Positions 57,906-60,000 of a DNA stretch of 60,000 nt are shown here, in pieces. The notes beneath the pieces are model-generated. The model was not told the origin of the DNA. It saw only the letters and a program-made list of their open reading frames with translations, and did not search any database. Within the stretch, counting starts at the first letter, position 1. The number at the start of each line of letters is the position of its first letter. Made by a program: the position numbers and the translations under genes. Source of the stretch: Symsagittifera roscoffensis. Taxonomy: Eukaryota > Xenacoelomorpha > Acoela > Convolutidae. The stretch is from assembly GCF_963678635.1 (NCBI RefSeq), contig NC_087070.1:6670539-6730538 (forward strand). The letters run 5' to 3'.

Positions 57906-59059
57906 ATGGCTTCAATTGAAATGATGTGTAATAATTTACATATTGTTTCTTGGAAATTATTGGAAAAAGAAGACTTGAATTCAGCTGCAATTTTTTTCAT
58001 GCAAAAAATTCGGTTGAAAGACATCTCAAAAAAAATCGGCCGTTGTCTTTTTGTTCCGTCTTTCGAACAAAGTAACGGAATTTTTTCGCTCGATGTGCTT
58101 TATACAGTGCTGATTTAAATTATCCGGAAAAAACGAACAAAACTTGAATTTTCAAACATGTTTTTCTCAAATTGGGTTAAAATTAGACAAAAAGTGGAGA
58201 GTACAAAAGTTGCATAGAACTTCTTCAGAATTGATATGGTGCAATTTTTTCTCCGAAATTCTCAACCAAAATTTTACCCCAAAAATGGGTCATTTTGACT
58301 TTTTTCAATTAATCAAGAATTACGCTGAAACTATTTTGTTAATTGATGAGAAAGTTATATCACAGGAAGCGTCCCACGCAGCTCAACAAAGTTTTAGAAG
58401 GGTTAAATCTCCAAAATTTTGCGCAAATTGTTTAAAATTTATTTTTAAACAGAGATTCTGGGTTTTATATAGTAAAAATCACATTTATTGACTATCAAGT
58501 GAAAATTTTTTCATTTATACTGGTTTTTGGAGATTTAACCCTTCTAAAACTTTGTTGGGCTGTGTTGGAAGCTTCTAGTGATATATATTCTCCATCAATT
58601 AACAAAATAGTTTCAGCGTAATTCTTGATTAATTGAAAAAAGTCAAAATGACCCATTTTTGGGGTAAAGTTTTTGTTGAGAATTTCGGAGAAAAAATGGC
58701 ACCATATTAATTCTGGTAAAATTCCAAGCAACTTTTGTCCTCTTCACTTTTTGTCTAATCTTAACCCAATTTGAGAAAAACGCGTTTGAAAATTCAAGTT
58801 TTGTTCGTTTCGTCCGGATAATTTAAATCAGCACTGTATAAATCAGTAACAAAGTAGCATGTTTTTTTTCCAGTTGGTCCAATTGGCAATTTATAAGAAT
58901 CTATTTTCAAAAACGATGACAGGCAAAACGATAAATTTTCTGTTAACTTCAAGATGTCGATCAGATATGTTTCATCCTTTCTTCAGAAGTCGGAACAAAA
59001 AATTCCAAATAGAGAAATATAGCACAAACTTTCTTGGATTCTTGACAGGAATTGTTTAA
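57906..59059 (+). CDS. Unidentified small gene candidate, split by a foldback element
   Basis: ATG in excellent context (tcaccATGG) opens MASIEMMCNN and about 67 residues, ending in SLDVLYT at the TA where the Tc1-like element is inserted (58105). Past the element, a strong acceptor (ttttttttccag, ending 58873) starts a phase-0 frame, LVQLAIYKNLF to GFLTGIV and stop at 59059. The donor is uncertain: gtgctt before the element (58093) or gtgctg inside its first bases (58107); both are in phase 0. If either is used, the product is about 124-128 basic residues of unknown family. Alternatively the gene is broken by the insertion. No domain recognised. Confidence 0.4.
58105..58836. mobile_element. 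Tc1/mariner-like foldback MITE, full copy 2 (732 bp)
   Basis: The ends are CAGTGCTGATTTAAATTA and its inverse with flanking TA (58103-58104 and 58837-58838). Long inverted arms of about 340 bases surround a small loop; open frames in it are mirror images of each other, so they are not genes. It matches the 15725 element in ends, length and much of the arm sequence but has diverged. Confidence 0.9.
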
Positions 59060-59118
59060 AAATATGATATCAGCATCATATTCAAAATTGTTCGATTAAA
59101 TTAAACGATATTTTTTTT

Positions 59119-59243
59119 TCAGAATTGTATGATTTAGAAAGGAAACTTCAAAATGGTATGCTGGGATTTGTTATACTATGCAGTTGGCGGTGCAGCAGTT
59201 GGTGCCGGCGCAATTTTTGTCCGGTTAATTTAAATCAGTACTG
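59119..59243 (+). other. Possible exon ending at a foldback remnant
   Basis: After atatttttttttcag (ending at 59120), a stretch contains MVCWDLLYYAVGGAAVGAGA from the ATG at about 59153. The Gly/Ala-rich helix is like the start of small membrane proteins. The frame runs into a lone Tc1-like end (tttttgtccggttaatttaa, atcagtactg, 59214-59243) and stops there. An alternative frame from the acceptor reads LYDLERKLQN to a gtatgc donor. Only tentative. Confidence 0.25.
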
Positions 59244-60000
59244 TACTTTCTCAGACAATAATTTTTTTAAGCAAATATCAACTATTTTCAGCCCTTTTCA
59301 CAAAAATTTTTTGCTTTGACCGCCTAAAAATATAAAGAGAAAAATCTTTCAATAAATTCAGGGCTTTGAAAATTGTGATTTCGACCAAATGTGGATTTTA
59401 AACGCGCTATATATTTCGTTTTCTGAGCGCAGCAGCGGCTAGCTAGCCTTCATCAGAAATCAATCAAAATTAGATGAATGGAACTGAGGCTAATTATTGT
59501 TCGGACTTTTGAAAAAAAACGGATCATATATGCTTGGTGTGTTTTTTTATTCAATCAATTCACTCCCTGAGTTCAAATAAAAAGAGATATTTTAACTCCG
59601 ATTTTTTTGTTATGCTCTGAGTTTTTGAAAATTTCCAATTTGGCCATGTTCTGGACTAATTTATGTGCGCTTTCAAGATTTTTTACATTATGTTGAAAGC
59701 GTAATGCGAATTACTTATACGCGGCGAATTTTCCCACCCGCGCAGCAAATCGTCCCAAATTGAATTAGGCACGCAAATTGATCGTATTATTTTCGTACCT
59801 ACCACATTTTCACACTCAATATTGATATTGTCCAAAACTTATGGTTTTTCAAAAAAAAATTACCAAAAAATTTTCGATACTGGTTGAGGGGCAGTCGGAA
59901 ATCAAGTATGTCAAATAAGCTTCCTTCAACTTATTTGGAAAGATTTCTGAGACGGATTAAATCTCCGCTTACGCATTGATAGCGCGAAATATATCGCGCG
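59244..60000. other. No gene seen
   Basis: AT-rich. The last bases (gcgcgaaatatatcgcgcg) are palindromic and resemble gcgctatatatttcg at 59405, in a loose inverted relation; no further structure was read. Confidence 0.35.

Noticed and set aside
58144-58731. Two long open frames on opposite strands (58144-58491 plus, 58495-58731 minus)
   Set aside because: They are mirror images produced by the inverted arms of the 732-bp foldback, with no domain.

Overview
The window is animal nuclear DNA. It is clearly AT-rich, and its genes have GT-AG introns, AATAAA signals and animal-type products: an AIP co-chaperone, a PP2C phosphatase and a class A GPCR. No operons, rRNA or CRISPR are visible. I cannot name the species. 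A small-gene metazoan genome swollen by short non-autonomous transposons fits; an appendicularian or another fast-evolving invertebrate is possible but unproven. Several gene candidates begin just downstream of a strong pyrimidine-rich CAG, which would suit 5' UTR introns or spliced-leader trans-splicing.

Layout. 1-3700: degenerate CCCCTCCGGATTG repeats, a foldback element and a decayed, unidentified coding region. 3860-5611: a complete four-exon AIP gene. 6226-7525: a dead LINE with a stop codon in the reverse transcriptase YADD box. 7526-18581: gene-poor repeat DNA with a 731-bp Tc1/mariner-like foldback, a local tandem array and a hAT-like MITE. 18582-32338: a nine-exon PP2C phosphatase whose introns are packed with MITEs, tRNA-derived SINEs and a second LINE remnant. 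31280-37953: a direct duplication of about 3.2 kb carrying the last PP2C exon, so two intact terminal exons exist. 37954-43236: intergenic DNA with dispersed repeats and one repeat-poor stretch (about 40.2-42.6 kb). 43237-49077: two almost identical 2,921-bp tandem units, each encoding a small single-pass membrane protein. 52178-54601: a MULE-type DNA transposon with terminal inverted repeats and a damaged FLYWCH/transposase gene. 55905-57035: a single-exon rhodopsin-like GPCR on the minus strand. 57906-59245: an unidentified small gene candidate into or beside which a second 732-bp Tc1-like foldback has inserted.

The host genes are unrelated (chaperone, phosphatase, receptor) and form no pathway together. 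The main story is mobile-element remodelling: TA-flanked foldbacks, 8-bp-flanked hAT-like MITEs, a repeat family with ATTACACA ends lying just upstream of PP2C splice acceptors, and two large tandem duplications. All splice models were read by eye from frame, phase and consensus, and are not transcript-supported.
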